DNA from: an uncultured Opitutia bacterium
GTDB lineage: Bacteria > Verrucomicrobiota > Verrucomicrobiia > Opitutales > UBA953
Direction of reading: 5' to 3'
Assembly (NCBI GenBank): GCA_945957395.1
Contig: CAMFKE010000007.1
Coordinates: 144,902 to 208,901, forward strand
DNA length: 64,000 bases
The stretch's first letter is position 1. Each line of letters opens with the position of its first letter. The notes under the pieces are model-generated. The model ran no database searches, had not been told where the DNA came from, and worked only from the letters and a program-made list of their open reading frames with translations. Both the position numbers and the translations under genes were made by a program. Below are positions 43,423-54,537 of the stretch, in pieces.

Positions 43423-44208
43423 ATGACCACTCTGGAAATCCTCGCGCTGGCGGCCTCCGCCGCTGCGGCCGGCTTCGTGAACGCCGTCGCCGGAGGCGGC
43501 ACGCTGCTGACCTTCCCCACCCTGCTCGCCTTCGGCGTGCCGGCGGTGATCGCCAACGCCACCAGCACGCTGGCGCTCGTGGTGGGCATCGGCGGCAGCC
43601 TCTACGGCTACCGCGAACACATGTCGGCCGTGCGCCACTGGCTGCCCAGGTTCATCCCGGTGAGCCTGGCCGGCGGCGCGCTGGGCGCGTGGCTGCTCAC
43701 GCGCACCGACGAACGCATCTTCGCGGCGCTCGTGCCCTACCTCATCCTTTTCGCCACGGTCATCTTCATGGCCCAGGGGCCGCTTCGCCGCTTCGCCGGC
43801 TTCGGCGCGCACACCCCCGGGCAGCCCGCGCCGCACCACCGCAAGGCCGTGTGGGCCGCCATCCCGTTCCAGTTCGCCGTCGCCGTCTACGGAGGCTACT
43901 TCGGCGCCGGCATCGGCATCCTCATGCTCGCCTCGCTGTGCTTCCTCGGCCTCGAGGACATACGCGAGATGAGCGCGCTCAAGACGATCCTGGGCGCTCT
44001 CATCAACATCGTGGCCGCCGTCTGGTTCGTGGCCGCGGGGCTGGTGGACTGGCCTCGCATGGGCGTCATGGCCGCGGGCGCCGCGATCGGCTACTACCTG
44101 GGCGCGCACTTCACGCGCAGCGTGCACCCCAAGCTCGTGCGCTCCCTCATCAGCGTGACCGGCCTCGTGCTGGCGGCCTACTTCTTCTGGCAATACCACG
44201 CCAAGTGA
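43423..44208 (+). CDS. TSUP-family permease (TauE/SafE-like)
   Basis: A 261-aa membrane protein with ~8 TM segments and the two TSUP repeats: AAGFVNAVAGGGTLLTFPTL near the N-terminus and AVAVYGGYFGAGIGILMLAS in the second half. The family exports or imports sulfite, sulfonates or related small anions; the substrate here is not clear. The chosen start MTTLEILAL places the first TM correctly. It is divergent from hemB, with ~200 nt between starts, probably holding both promoters. Confidence 0.86.
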   Translation: MTTLEILALAASAAAAGFVNAVAGGGTLLTFPTLLAFGVPAVIANATSTLALVVGIGGSLYGYREHMSAVRHWLPRFIPVSLAGGALGAWLLTRTDERIFAALVPYLILFATVIFMAQGPLRRFAGFGAHTPGQPAPHHRKAVWAAIPFQFAVAVYGGYFGAGIGILMLASLCFLGLEDIREMSALKTILGALINIVAAVWFVAAGLVDWPRMGVMAAGAAIGYYLGAHFTRSVHPKLVRSLISVTGLVLAAYFFWQYHAK

Positions 44209-44419
44209 CACCGCCCGCGGCACTCTTGCGTAAAAAAATCGCTTGCACGGCTCGTAGCATACACCATCAGAGCAACCCGTCGTCAGCGCCGCGGAGTGAT
44301 CCGCATCGCCTCGGTTGCCGCCCCAAGGGCGGTCAGACGGTACCTGCGGGCGAGTCGCCTGCGGGTACGGTTCCAGAATCCGGAACCCGCCAACCGTGAA
44401 GCCAAGAAAACATCCCACC
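44209..44419 (+). other. Structured leader region upstream of rpsO
   Basis: A 211-nt gap. It holds imperfect GC-rich inverted repeats, such as GTACCTGCGG with CCTGCGGGTAC around 44340-44368. S15 represses its own translation through leader structures in several bacteria, so this may be an autoregulatory site, but no specific motif was matched. Confidence 0.35.
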
Positions 44420-44680
44420 ATGTCCGTCGAAAAGTCCACCATCATCCAGCAGTTCCAGATCAACAAGAAGGACACCGGCTCCGCCGAAGTTCAGATCGCC
44501 CTGCTCTCCGCCCGCATCGCGCACCTCACCGACCACCTTCGCACCCACAAGAAGGATGTGCACTCCCGCCGCGGCCTGCTCATGATGACCAACCGTCGTC
44601 GCAAGCTCCTCGCCTACCTGAAGGACTCCGACCTCACGAAGTACAACGAGATCATCGTGAAGCTCGGCCTCCGCAAGTAA
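44420..44680 (+). CDS. rpsO: 30S ribosomal protein S15
   Basis: An 86-aa ribosomal protein that binds the 16S rRNA central domain early in small-subunit assembly. Family features: [57 protein letters not shown] and the C-terminal [12 protein letters not shown]. Length is normal. The start follows CATCCCACC, again with no purine-rich RBS. pnp, often found downstream, is not here; the gene is followed at once by a terminator. Confidence 0.97.
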   Translation: MSVEKSTIIQQFQINKKDTGSAEVQIALLSARIAHLTDHLRTHKKDVHSRRGLLMMTNRRRKLLAYLKDSDLTKYNEIIVKLGLRK

Positions 44681-44696
44681 GCCGATTTGCGCCACG

Positions 44697-44731
44697 AAAA
44701 GCCCCGCCCGGATTATCCGAGCGGGGCTTTT
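44697..44731. terminator. Bidirectional intrinsic terminator after rpsO
   Basis: An 11-bp perfect stem (AAAAGCCCCGC / GCGGGGCTTTT) with further inner pairing CGGAT/ATCCG. It lies between rpsO and the convergent TlpA-like gene. Confidence 0.88.
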
Positions 44732-44826
44732 TCGCGCCCGGTCCCGGCGACCCGCCGGCCGAGGGAAAGAAAAAGCGCGAAGGCGGCAAAGCCTTCGCGC
44801 CTCGTTCACGACGGGCGAAGCCCGAT

Positions 44827-46041
44827 TCACTTCGTCGCGGGCGCCTCCGCTGCGGCCGGCACCTCGGCCTTGCCCTCGGGGTTGAGCCTGTCCTTGGGCC
44901 AGGCCTTGCCGGCCTTCAGCGCGGCAAGCGCGTCGGTGGCCTCCTTGGGCACGCGGCCCTTCGCGGCCACGACGCCCTCAAGCGCCTTGAGCGCCTCGGC
45001 GGACTTGCCGGTGGCGTCGAGCAGGCGCGCGTGCACGAGGCGCACCATGGGGCTTTCCGCCGCCTGAGGCTCCTTCTCCATAAGGGTGACGATGCAGCGA
45101 AGCGCGAAGGCGTGGTCGCGCTCGCCGGCAAGGCGCTCGTCGGTGGTCATCTGCAAGGCCGCCGGCCACAGAGCGCCGACCATGCCCTCGGTCTTGCCCG
45201 CCGCGTCGGCGAACGCGCGGATATGCGCCGCGGCGCCCTTCTTGTCGCCCTTGGCCAGACAGATCTCGATGAGTCCGCCCTCCTTCACGAAGGCGGCGCG
45301 CTCGGGCATGAGCTTGGCCGCCAGCGTCGACTGCTCGGTCAGCGCGGCCTCGGCCTCCTCGAATTTCTTCGCCTCGATGAGCTCGCCGATCTTCTGCTGC
45401 AGCTCGGCCAGCCTGGCGCCGTCCGCCTCCTTGGCCTTCGCCGCGGCGGCCACCTTGGCGGCGTCGAACTTGCCCGCGAGCATGTCGGCGACGACCTCCT
45501 CCGAAAGCTCGGAGGGGTGACCGTGCCAGAGAATCTTGCTCTCGCGCACCACGAAGGCGTGCGGGATGCCGTTCGCGCCGGCGGCGCGCAGCCAGTGCTT
45601 GGCCACCAGGCCCTCGTCGCCCCCGTCGTAGGCGACGCGGTAGGCCATGCCGGCCCCCTTCTTCTTCACGAATTCGGCGGCCTTGGATTCGGGGCTCTCC
45701 CACACATTCACGCCGATGACGACGAGGCCCTTGTCCTTAAACTTGTTATGCAGCTCGTTGACATGCGGGATGGCGGCCACGCAGGGGCCGCACCAGGTGG
45801 CCCAGCACTCGACCAGGTACACCTTGTCCTTCTCGAACGCCTTCACCGGTTCACCCTGCAGCCACTTGGCCGGAGACAGCGCCGGCGCCGGCGAGCCGAC
45901 AGCGAGGGCCGCGGGAGCCTCGGGCGCGGGAGCGGGAGCCTCGGCGGCGGGCGTGGCGGCCGGAGCGGGATCGGCGGCGAAGGCGGCCCGGGTGAACGAC
46001 GCGCAGGCGAGCGCGAGCAGGAGGGTGCGGGGAATGATCAT
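44827..46041 (-). CDS. TlpA-like thioredoxin-domain protein with alpha-helical C-terminal region
   Basis: A 404-aa exported protein. A signal peptide (residues 1-23, ending ARAAFA-like) is followed by an Ala/Pro-rich linker (~24-47), then a thioredoxin/TlpA domain (~48-190) with the redox site WATWCGPC and the cis-Pro region IPHAFVV. The C-terminal ~200 residues are helical and TPR-like (SPMVRLVHARLLDATGKSAEALKALEG). It probably reduces or isomerises disulfides in the periplasm, for example keeping apocytochrome cysteines reduced for haem attachment; that link is inference. It is divergent from thiC. Confidence 0.82.
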   Translation of the reverse strand: MIIPRTLLLALACASFTRAAFAADPAPAATPAAEAPAPAPEAPAALAVGSPAPALSPAKWLQGEPVKAFEKDKVYLVECWATWCGPCVAAIPHVNELHNKFKDKGLVVIGVNVWESPESKAAEFVKKKGAGMAYRVAYDGGDEGLVAKHWLRAAGANGIPHAFVVRESKILWHGHPSELSEEVVADMLAGKFDAAKVAAAAKAKEADGARLAELQQKIGELIEAKKFEEAEAALTEQSTLAAKLMPERAAFVKEGGLIEICLAKGDKKGAAAHIRAFADAAGKTEGMVGALWPAALQMTTDERLAGERDHAFALRCIVTLMEKEPQAAESPMVRLVHARLLDATGKSAEALKALEGVVAAKGRVPKEATDALAALKAGKAWPKDRLNPEGKAEVPAAAEAPATK

Positions 46042-46319
46042 GGAGATAAGGAAGGCCGGCGAAGCTCGACGCACAACGCCGCTTCGTCACTCCGAAAAAA
46101 CGCCGCTCGGCCTGCCGGAAAAACCCCACACCGCCCGAATACCCGAGGCGCGATGCGGACCGTACCCGCAACCGCGCCCGCCCGTAAGCGCCGCGTCATA
46201 AACGTCCCGCCGGCGCCGCCCCGGTCTCGCCCCGGACCGGCGCTTCGTCGCCGGACGCGCCCGGGGTCAATTTCCCGTTTGAGTTCCCCCGAAAGGCCGC
46301 TTTCGTCCGCGCCTTGGCA

Positions 46320-46414
46320 AGTTGGGGGAGTCGCCGGATCGGGCGACTGAGACCCGGGCGCGCTCCGCCCGCAAACCCTTGGAACCTGATGCGCTTCACA
46401 CCGCCGGAGGGAAA
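46320..46414 (+). promoter_or_regulatory. TPP riboswitch (THI element) upstream of thiC
   Basis: The conserved THI-box elements occur in order: GGGGGAGTCGCC...GGCGACTGAGA (P2/P3 with the pyrimidine-binding CTGAGA), a GC-rich P3 extension (CCCGGGCG...CGCCCGC), ACCCTTGGAACCTGAT (J and P4 entry), and CACCGCCGGAGGGAA (P5/P1 closure). It would bind thiamine pyrophosphate and repress thiC. It lies 224 nt upstream of the thiC start. The 278 nt between it and the divergent TlpA-like gene contain no gene I can support. Confidence 0.93.
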
Positions 46415-46588
46415 ACACGCCGCCGCAACCCGTGCGTATCGGGGCGGCGCCGGGTGATTCCTCCGAACGGCACCGGAAGCGACAGCGGGCGAAACGCGCC
46501 GCCGTTCTTTCCCTCCCCGCCGACCACGCCGACCTCGCGAAATCCCGGAAAAGTTCCCCTTCGCGCGTTCCTGTGTTCGGTACCCCCC

Positions 46589-46617
46589 GCCCGTCACCGG
46601 GCCTCCTCTCTTTTTTT
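46589..46617 (+). terminator. Possible riboswitch-controlled terminator before thiC
   Basis: A GCCCG/CGGGC 5-bp stem with a TCAC loop, followed by CTCCTCTC and T7, 21 nt before the thiC start. This is a plausible expression platform for the TPP riboswitch, though the stem is short. Confidence 0.45.
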
Positions 46618-46619
46618 AA

Positions 46620-48545
<1,926 letters not shown>

Positions 48546-48574
48546 ACGAACTCCAACCACACCCGTGGATTCAG

Positions 48575-48611
48575 GGGGGCGCGGCGTCCATGCCGCGCCC
48601 CCTTCTTTTTC
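48575..48611 (+). terminator. Intrinsic terminator after thiC
   Basis: An 11-bp perfect stem (GGGGGCGCGGC / GCCGCGCCCCC), GTCCAT loop, followed by TTCTTTTT. Confidence 0.92.
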
Positions 48612-48672
48612 CGATTGTGACACGCCCTCCGGCGCGACTATCTCCTGCCGCATACCCCACCGTTTTCGCCGC

Positions 48673-50667
<1,995 letters not shown>

Positions 50668-50783
50668 CACACCCCTCGTCCGCCGCCGCAAAAAGCAACC
50701 GGCCCGCCGCTCACCCCGAGCGACGGGCCGTCGCTTTCACCGGGGCGGCCGACGCGCCCCGGGGCGGGGGCCGTTGGGCTTGC

Positions 50784-50807
50784 GCCGGCGCGCACCGGCT
50801 TTTTTTT
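50784..50807 (+). terminator. Intrinsic terminator after the hybrid kinase
   Basis: A GCCGG/CCGGC stem with a CGCGCA loop followed by T8. A further hairpin (GCCCG...CGCTC / GAGCG...CGGGC) lies at about 50702-50731, between the kinase stop and this site. Confidence 0.8.
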
Positions 50808-50815
50808 GGCGCCGC

Positions 50816-51817
50816 ATGCGTTCAACCGATTCGCCCAACCGACCCACGATGGAGCGCCTGCTGCACATTCACAACAGGCTGCGCTCCCGCCAGTCGGCCC
50901 ATGAGCGCATCAACGCCTCGGTGCTCGCCGGCGAGCTGGAGGTCACGCCCAAGACGATACGGCGCGACGTGGCCTACATGCGCGACCGCCTGTCGCTGCC
51001 CGTTGAGTATGTGGAGGACGAATACTCGTTCGCCTACACCCGCGAGGTCGGCGACTTCCCCCTGCTGAAGATCACCGAGGGCGAACTCGTCGCGCTGCTC
51101 GTGGCCAAGTCGGCATTGTACCAGTATCGCGGCACGCCCTTCGAGAAACCGCTTCAGGCCGCCCTCGGCAAAATCGAGTCCGGGCTCACCTCCGACATGG
51201 ACGTGGACTTCGAGCAGCTCGGCCGCGCCATCTCCTTCCGCCAGCCCGGCACCCCGGTCCACGACATGCGCGTCTTCGAGGCCCTTTCCGACGCCGTGCT
51301 GCGCCGCCGCATCGTGTGCTTCGATTACCGCAAAAAGGACTCCGCCGGGTTCGAGTCGCGCACCGTGCGCCCCTACCACCTGACCGCCTTCACCCACGAC
51401 TGGTACCTCGTCGCGCATGACGAGGCCCGCGGCGCCCTGCGCACCTTCCGTCTCGCGGCCATGCGCGCGGTGAAACCGGTGAAGGGCGCGACCTTCTCCC
51501 TGCCCGCCGACTTCGACCCCGAGCGCTACTTCGGCGCCTCCTTCGGCATCTTTGTCGGCGAGGGCGCCGAACGCGTGCGCATCCGGTTCACCGGCCGCTC
51601 CGCCGAGACCGTGGCCGACGGCGTGTGGCACGGCTCCCAGTCCTTGTCGCAGGAGCCCGACGGCTCGCTCGTGCTCACCCTGCGCACCGGCGGCATCGAG
51701 GAACTCGCGCGCTGGCTGCTCTCCTTCGGCGACGAGGCCGAGGTGCTCGAGCCTCCCGCCCTGCGCGAGGCCGTGGTGGCCCAGTGCCGCCGCGTCCTGG
51801 CCCGCTGCGGCGGCTGA
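50816..51817 (+). CDS. WYL-domain transcriptional regulator
   Basis: A 333-aa regulator. The N-terminal HTH (residues ~12-70) has the DeoR/HTH-11 pattern ASVLAGELEVTPKTIRRDVAYM. A WYL domain follows (~145-225) with VCFDYRKKDS, VRPYHLTAFTHDWYLVAHDE (the W-Y-L triad) and FRLAAMRAVKP. A C-terminal WCX-like extension ends the protein. WYL domains sense nucleic-acid fragments or nucleotides and often control DNA-damage or defence genes. It lies ~3.7 kb before the defence island, so a link is possible but not shown. ATG at 50849 is an alternative start. Confidence 0.88.
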   Translation: MRSTDSPNRPTMERLLHIHNRLRSRQSAHERINASVLAGELEVTPKTIRRDVAYMRDRLSLPVEYVEDEYSFAYTREVGDFPLLKITEGELVALLVAKSALYQYRGTPFEKPLQAALGKIESGLTSDMDVDFEQLGRAISFRQPGTPVHDMRVFEALSDAVLRRRIVCFDYRKKDSAGFESRTVRPYHLTAFTHDWYLVAHDEARGALRTFRLAAMRAVKPVKGATFSLPADFDPERYFGASFGIFVGEGAERVRIRFTGRSAETVADGVWHGSQSLSQEPDGSLVLTLRTGGIEELARWLLSFGDEAEVLEPPALREAVVAQCRRVLARCGG

Positions 51818-51921
51818 CAGGCGCCCTTCGCGCGCGAGGCCGCGCGATTCCAAATCCGGCGGCGCGCTGTAGCCGGGGTGGCCCCGAAAATGTCCCGGGT
51901 CTCATGCGAGACTTCGGGCGT

Positions 51922-52656
51922 ATGCTCGAAATTCAAAACCTCTCGGTGCGCTTCGGCGATGAGCGCGACGCGGTGCACGCCCTCGACGGCGTGTCCTTCC
52001 GCTGCCTCCCCGGCGAAATCACCGGCGTGGTCGGCGCCGCCGGCGCGGGGAAAACCACGCTGCTGCGCGTGCTCGCCGGCTTGCTCGCGCCCTCCTCCGG
52101 CCGGGCGTTCGCGCAACTCGCCGGCGAGGAGGTGCCCCTCGGGCAACTGCGCCCCCGCATCGGGTTCGTGTCGCCCGGCGGCGCCCTGTTCGACGGCCTC
52201 TCGCCCGGCGAGCTGTTCCGCTATGTCGGCAAACTGCGCGGGCTCTCCCGCCCGGCCATCGAGGCCCGCGTCGCCGACCTCGCCGGACGCCTCGCCCTCG
52301 ACACCGCCCTTTCCTCCCGCGGCGACGCATTCACCCCGGACCGGCGGCGCAAGGCGGCCCTGCTCGCCGCACTGCTGCACGACCCGGACATCCTCCTGGT
52401 CGACGACTCCGACGCCGACCCGCGGCCGCCCGCCGGCGAGTATCTCGCACTGCTGCGCCACACCGCCGACTCCGGCAAAATCGTGGTGATGGCGAGCCGC
52501 CCGTCCGGCGACGGGGCGTCGGCGTGCGACCGGGCCGCGCTGCTTCACCGGGGCCGCCTGCTCGCCTGCGGAGCGCCGGAGGTGCTCGCGCTCACCGGCG
52601 ACCTTGCGCAACCGACGGGCCGGCCGCGCCCCGGGCGCCCCCAACCGGTGTCGTGA
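51922..52656 (+). CDS. ABC transporter ATPase-like protein with degenerate catalytic motifs
   Basis: A 244-aa NatA-like ABC ATPase domain. The Walker A motif is intact (GAAGAGKTTLLRVL) and the Q-loop area (RIGFVSPGGALFDGLSPGE) is recognisable. The signature motif, normally LSGGQ, is replaced by TPDRR before RKAALLAALLHDPDILL. Walker B reads ILLVDDSDAD, with Asp in place of the catalytic Glu, and the switch histidine is missing (VVMASRPSG). ATP turnover therefore looks impaired. No permease gene is adjacent. It could be a regulatory subunit or a decaying gene. ATG at 51904 is an alternative start. Confidence 0.75.
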   Translation: MLEIQNLSVRFGDERDAVHALDGVSFRCLPGEITGVVGAAGAGKTTLLRVLAGLLAPSSGRAFAQLAGEEVPLGQLRPRIGFVSPGGALFDGLSPGELFRYVGKLRGLSRPAIEARVADLAGRLALDTALSSRGDAFTPDRRRKAALLAALLHDPDILLVDDSDADPRPPAGEYLALLRHTADSGKIVVMASRPSGDGASACDRAALLHRGRLLACGAPEVLALTGDLAQPTGRPRPGRPQPVS

Positions 52657-52714
52657 TCACAGACCGCACACCCTCACCCCTCGGATGTCCCACCCCCGAC
52701 TGTAGACTGTTTCC

Positions 52715-53494
52715 ATGCTCACCCTATCCGACCTCACCCCCGGCATGCGTCTCGACGGCATCGAGCACGACGGCCCCGTCACCCTTTGCTCCATCACGCC
52801 CGACGGCGAATCCGCCGCCCTCGTCACCTACCTGCACCGCCCCATGATGAGCGGCTTCGGCCGGGGCGAAGAGCGGCAATGCCGCTATCAACTGCGCCTC
52901 GCCGCGCGCGACCTCGCCCGCGTGACGCGCTCGGAGCAGGTCACGCCGCAACAGCGCGAGGAGCGTCTCACGGCCATCAACGAGCTTTTCCAAAAGGAGC
53001 GCGAACTCCTCGGCTACTACGCGCTGCGTTTCGACGGCTACAAGTACGAGCAGGAGCAGGGCATCGATATGAACCGCCTGTTCAAGGTCCTGTACGCGGG
53101 CGAGCCCGTGAACTCGCGCGGCAAACTGATGACCGCGTTCTTCATGATCCAGCGCTGGGTCGGCAAGTGGGGCGGCGAGTACAGCCGGCTCAACGGCCCC
53201 GAGTGGAAACTGTATCGCGAACTCTTCCTGCGCACCGCCCTGCAGGAGGTGCCGGAGGGCTATCAACTCGAAGGCTGCCACGAGCGCTGGTCGCAAAACC
53301 ACGGCCACACCCGGTGGAAGGACCGCGACTTCGTGCGCACCCTGCACGAAAGCCTCTTTTACCCCACCTTCCTCGATGTCGAAAACCCCGAGCCCGCCGA
53401 AAAGCCCAAGAAGCCCAAACCCGCCAAACGCGCATCCTCTCCCAAACCCGCAACAGCCAAGCCCCGCCGCCGCCCCTCCCCTCCCTCGGCCTGA
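52715..53494 (+). CDS. Protein of unknown function with basic C-terminal tail
   Basis: A 259-aa soluble protein. The N-terminal ~65 residues are beta-rich (LTPGMRLDGIEHDGPVTLCS), followed by a helical section (~75-130) and an aromatic-rich part (KLMTAFFMIQRWVGKWGGEY, then a His/Trp-rich CHERWSQNHGHTRWKDRDF stretch). The last ~35 residues are Lys/Pro/Ala-rich, like a DNA- or RNA-binding tail. I do not recognise the family. It is 58 nt downstream of the ABC-like gene. Confidence 0.6.
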   Translation: MLTLSDLTPGMRLDGIEHDGPVTLCSITPDGESAALVTYLHRPMMSGFGRGEERQCRYQLRLAARDLARVTRSEQVTPQQREERLTAINELFQKERELLGYYALRFDGYKYEQEQGIDMNRLFKVLYAGEPVNSRGKLMTAFFMIQRWVGKWGGEYSRLNGPEWKLYRELFLRTALQEVPEGYQLEGCHERWSQNHGHTRWKDRDFVRTLHESLFYPTFLDVENPEPAEKPKKPKPAKRASSPKPATAKPRRRPSPPSA

Positions 53495-53657
53495 CCCACC
53501 TCCCCCCCTTCCACCTTCAATCTCCCACCTTCCACCTCCCCCCCCTCTCACCTCCCACCTCCGGCCTCTCACCTCCCCCCACCCACCTCTCACCTCCTAC
53601 CTCGCACCTCACACCTCACACCTCCCACCTCCCCCCTCTCCCCTCCCTTTCCCTCCC
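53495..53657 (+). repeat. Low-complexity pyrimidine tract (CACCTC-type repeats)
   Basis: A stretch of ~160 nt that is almost purely C and T on the + strand, built from degenerate CACCTC, CACCTT and CCCTCC words. It ends directly at the ATG of the next gene (CCCTCCCATG). No RBS is present. Confidence 0.85.
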
Positions 53658-54029
53658 ATGTGGATCTTCAGCACCCTCGGTTTCTTCTCCATCGTCCGCA
53701 AAACCCACCCCGCCGCCCCCGGCCGCCCCGTGCAGATCCGCGCCCGCCGCGTGGACGACCTGCGCAACCTCGCCCGCGCCGCCTCCCTCTCCGGCGACGA
53801 AGCCGAGCCCATCGTCACCCCGTCCGCCGACTACTGCGCGCGCCTGGCCGTCTCCGACGCATCGCTCGCCCGCGTGATGGCCGCGCTCACCGCCACCCTC
53901 GCCTACGCCAACTTCAAGAGCGCCATCCACGCCCTCCCCGACCAAGCCGACAAATCCTCCTCCCTCTCCGACATCTGGGAAGTCATGTACGCGTACCAGA
54001 CGCGGACCAAGGCCCGCAGACGCGGCTAA
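53658..54029 (+). CDS. Small conserved protein of unknown function
   Basis: A 123-aa protein starting MWIFSTLGFFSIVRKTHP, with a middle section of beta/alpha type and the C-terminal YANFKSAIHALPDQ ... IWEVMYAYQTR. The pattern (an N-terminal MWxF-type start, an xYxNFK motif and a C-terminal W-x-V-M-Y) recalls a widespread family of ~120-aa proteins without known function; I state this from memory. The start codon abuts the pyrimidine tract with no Shine-Dalgarno. The frame stays open upstream through that tract, but it is not plausible coding sequence. Confidence 0.6.
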   Translation: MWIFSTLGFFSIVRKTHPAAPGRPVQIRARRVDDLRNLARAASLSGDEAEPIVTPSADYCARLAVSDASLARVMAALTATLAYANFKSAIHALPDQADKSSSLSDIWEVMYAYQTRTKARRRG

Positions 54030-54085
54030 GCCCACGCCCACACACACATAGGCGTCAGGTTAAGCGTTTTGATTAGGATTCATGC

Positions 54086-54310
54086 AGGTCGCAGAGCGAC
54101 CGTCGGCCGGTAGGCGGGGGATTCCATCCCCCGTTTGTTTCGCATTCCAAGCCGGCGTCGCGTGAGCGACGCCAGAGGCCCGGGCGCTTTCGCAAGGCCG
54201 AACTCCCAAGTCGCCGGCGAGTTCAAGCGTCGCTCACGCGACGCGGGGTTTCTGACTCATAAACGGGGCCTGAAGGCCCCGCCTACCGGGCGGCGGTCGC
54301 TCTGCGACCT
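54086..54310. repeat. Mirrored REP/REPIN-like palindromic element
   Basis: A 225-nt element with three modules in mirror order. Outer: AGGTCGCAGAGCGACCG (54086-54102) and its exact reverse complement (54294-54310). Middle: GTAG followed by a hairpin (GTAG at 54110, CGGGGGAT/ATCCCCCG), and the same on the other strand (CTAC at 54283-54286 with CGGGGCCT/AGGCCCCG). Inner: GCGTCGCGTGAGCGACGC (54155-54172) and its exact reverse complement (54227-54244). GTAG plus hairpin is the REP/RAYT signature. The rest of the gap 54030-54537 shows nothing else I can support. Confidence 0.8.
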
Positions 54311-54537
54311 CGATGAACACAAAGTTTTATCGCTTAAGCTCCCGCCCGTATCCGGAAACCCTCGACATGCCCTTGGCCCGGAACGCCTTGCGCCCCCTCG
54401 GCCCCGGGCCTCTGTCGGCGCTCGCCGCCGCGTGAAAGGACGCCGAAAACCGGCCGTCGCCGTCGGCTCATTTTTCTGCCGCTTCGCGCTTTCTTCCCAC
54501 GGGAAAAATCACCAACCTCCCGCGCTTTCCGCCCCAT

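Noticed and set aside
42217..44475. 752-aa version of HemB with a long N-terminal extension
   Set aside because: The extension overlaps the TSUP gene on the other strand and does not look like protein; HemB homology starts at MPISIPVRLRR.
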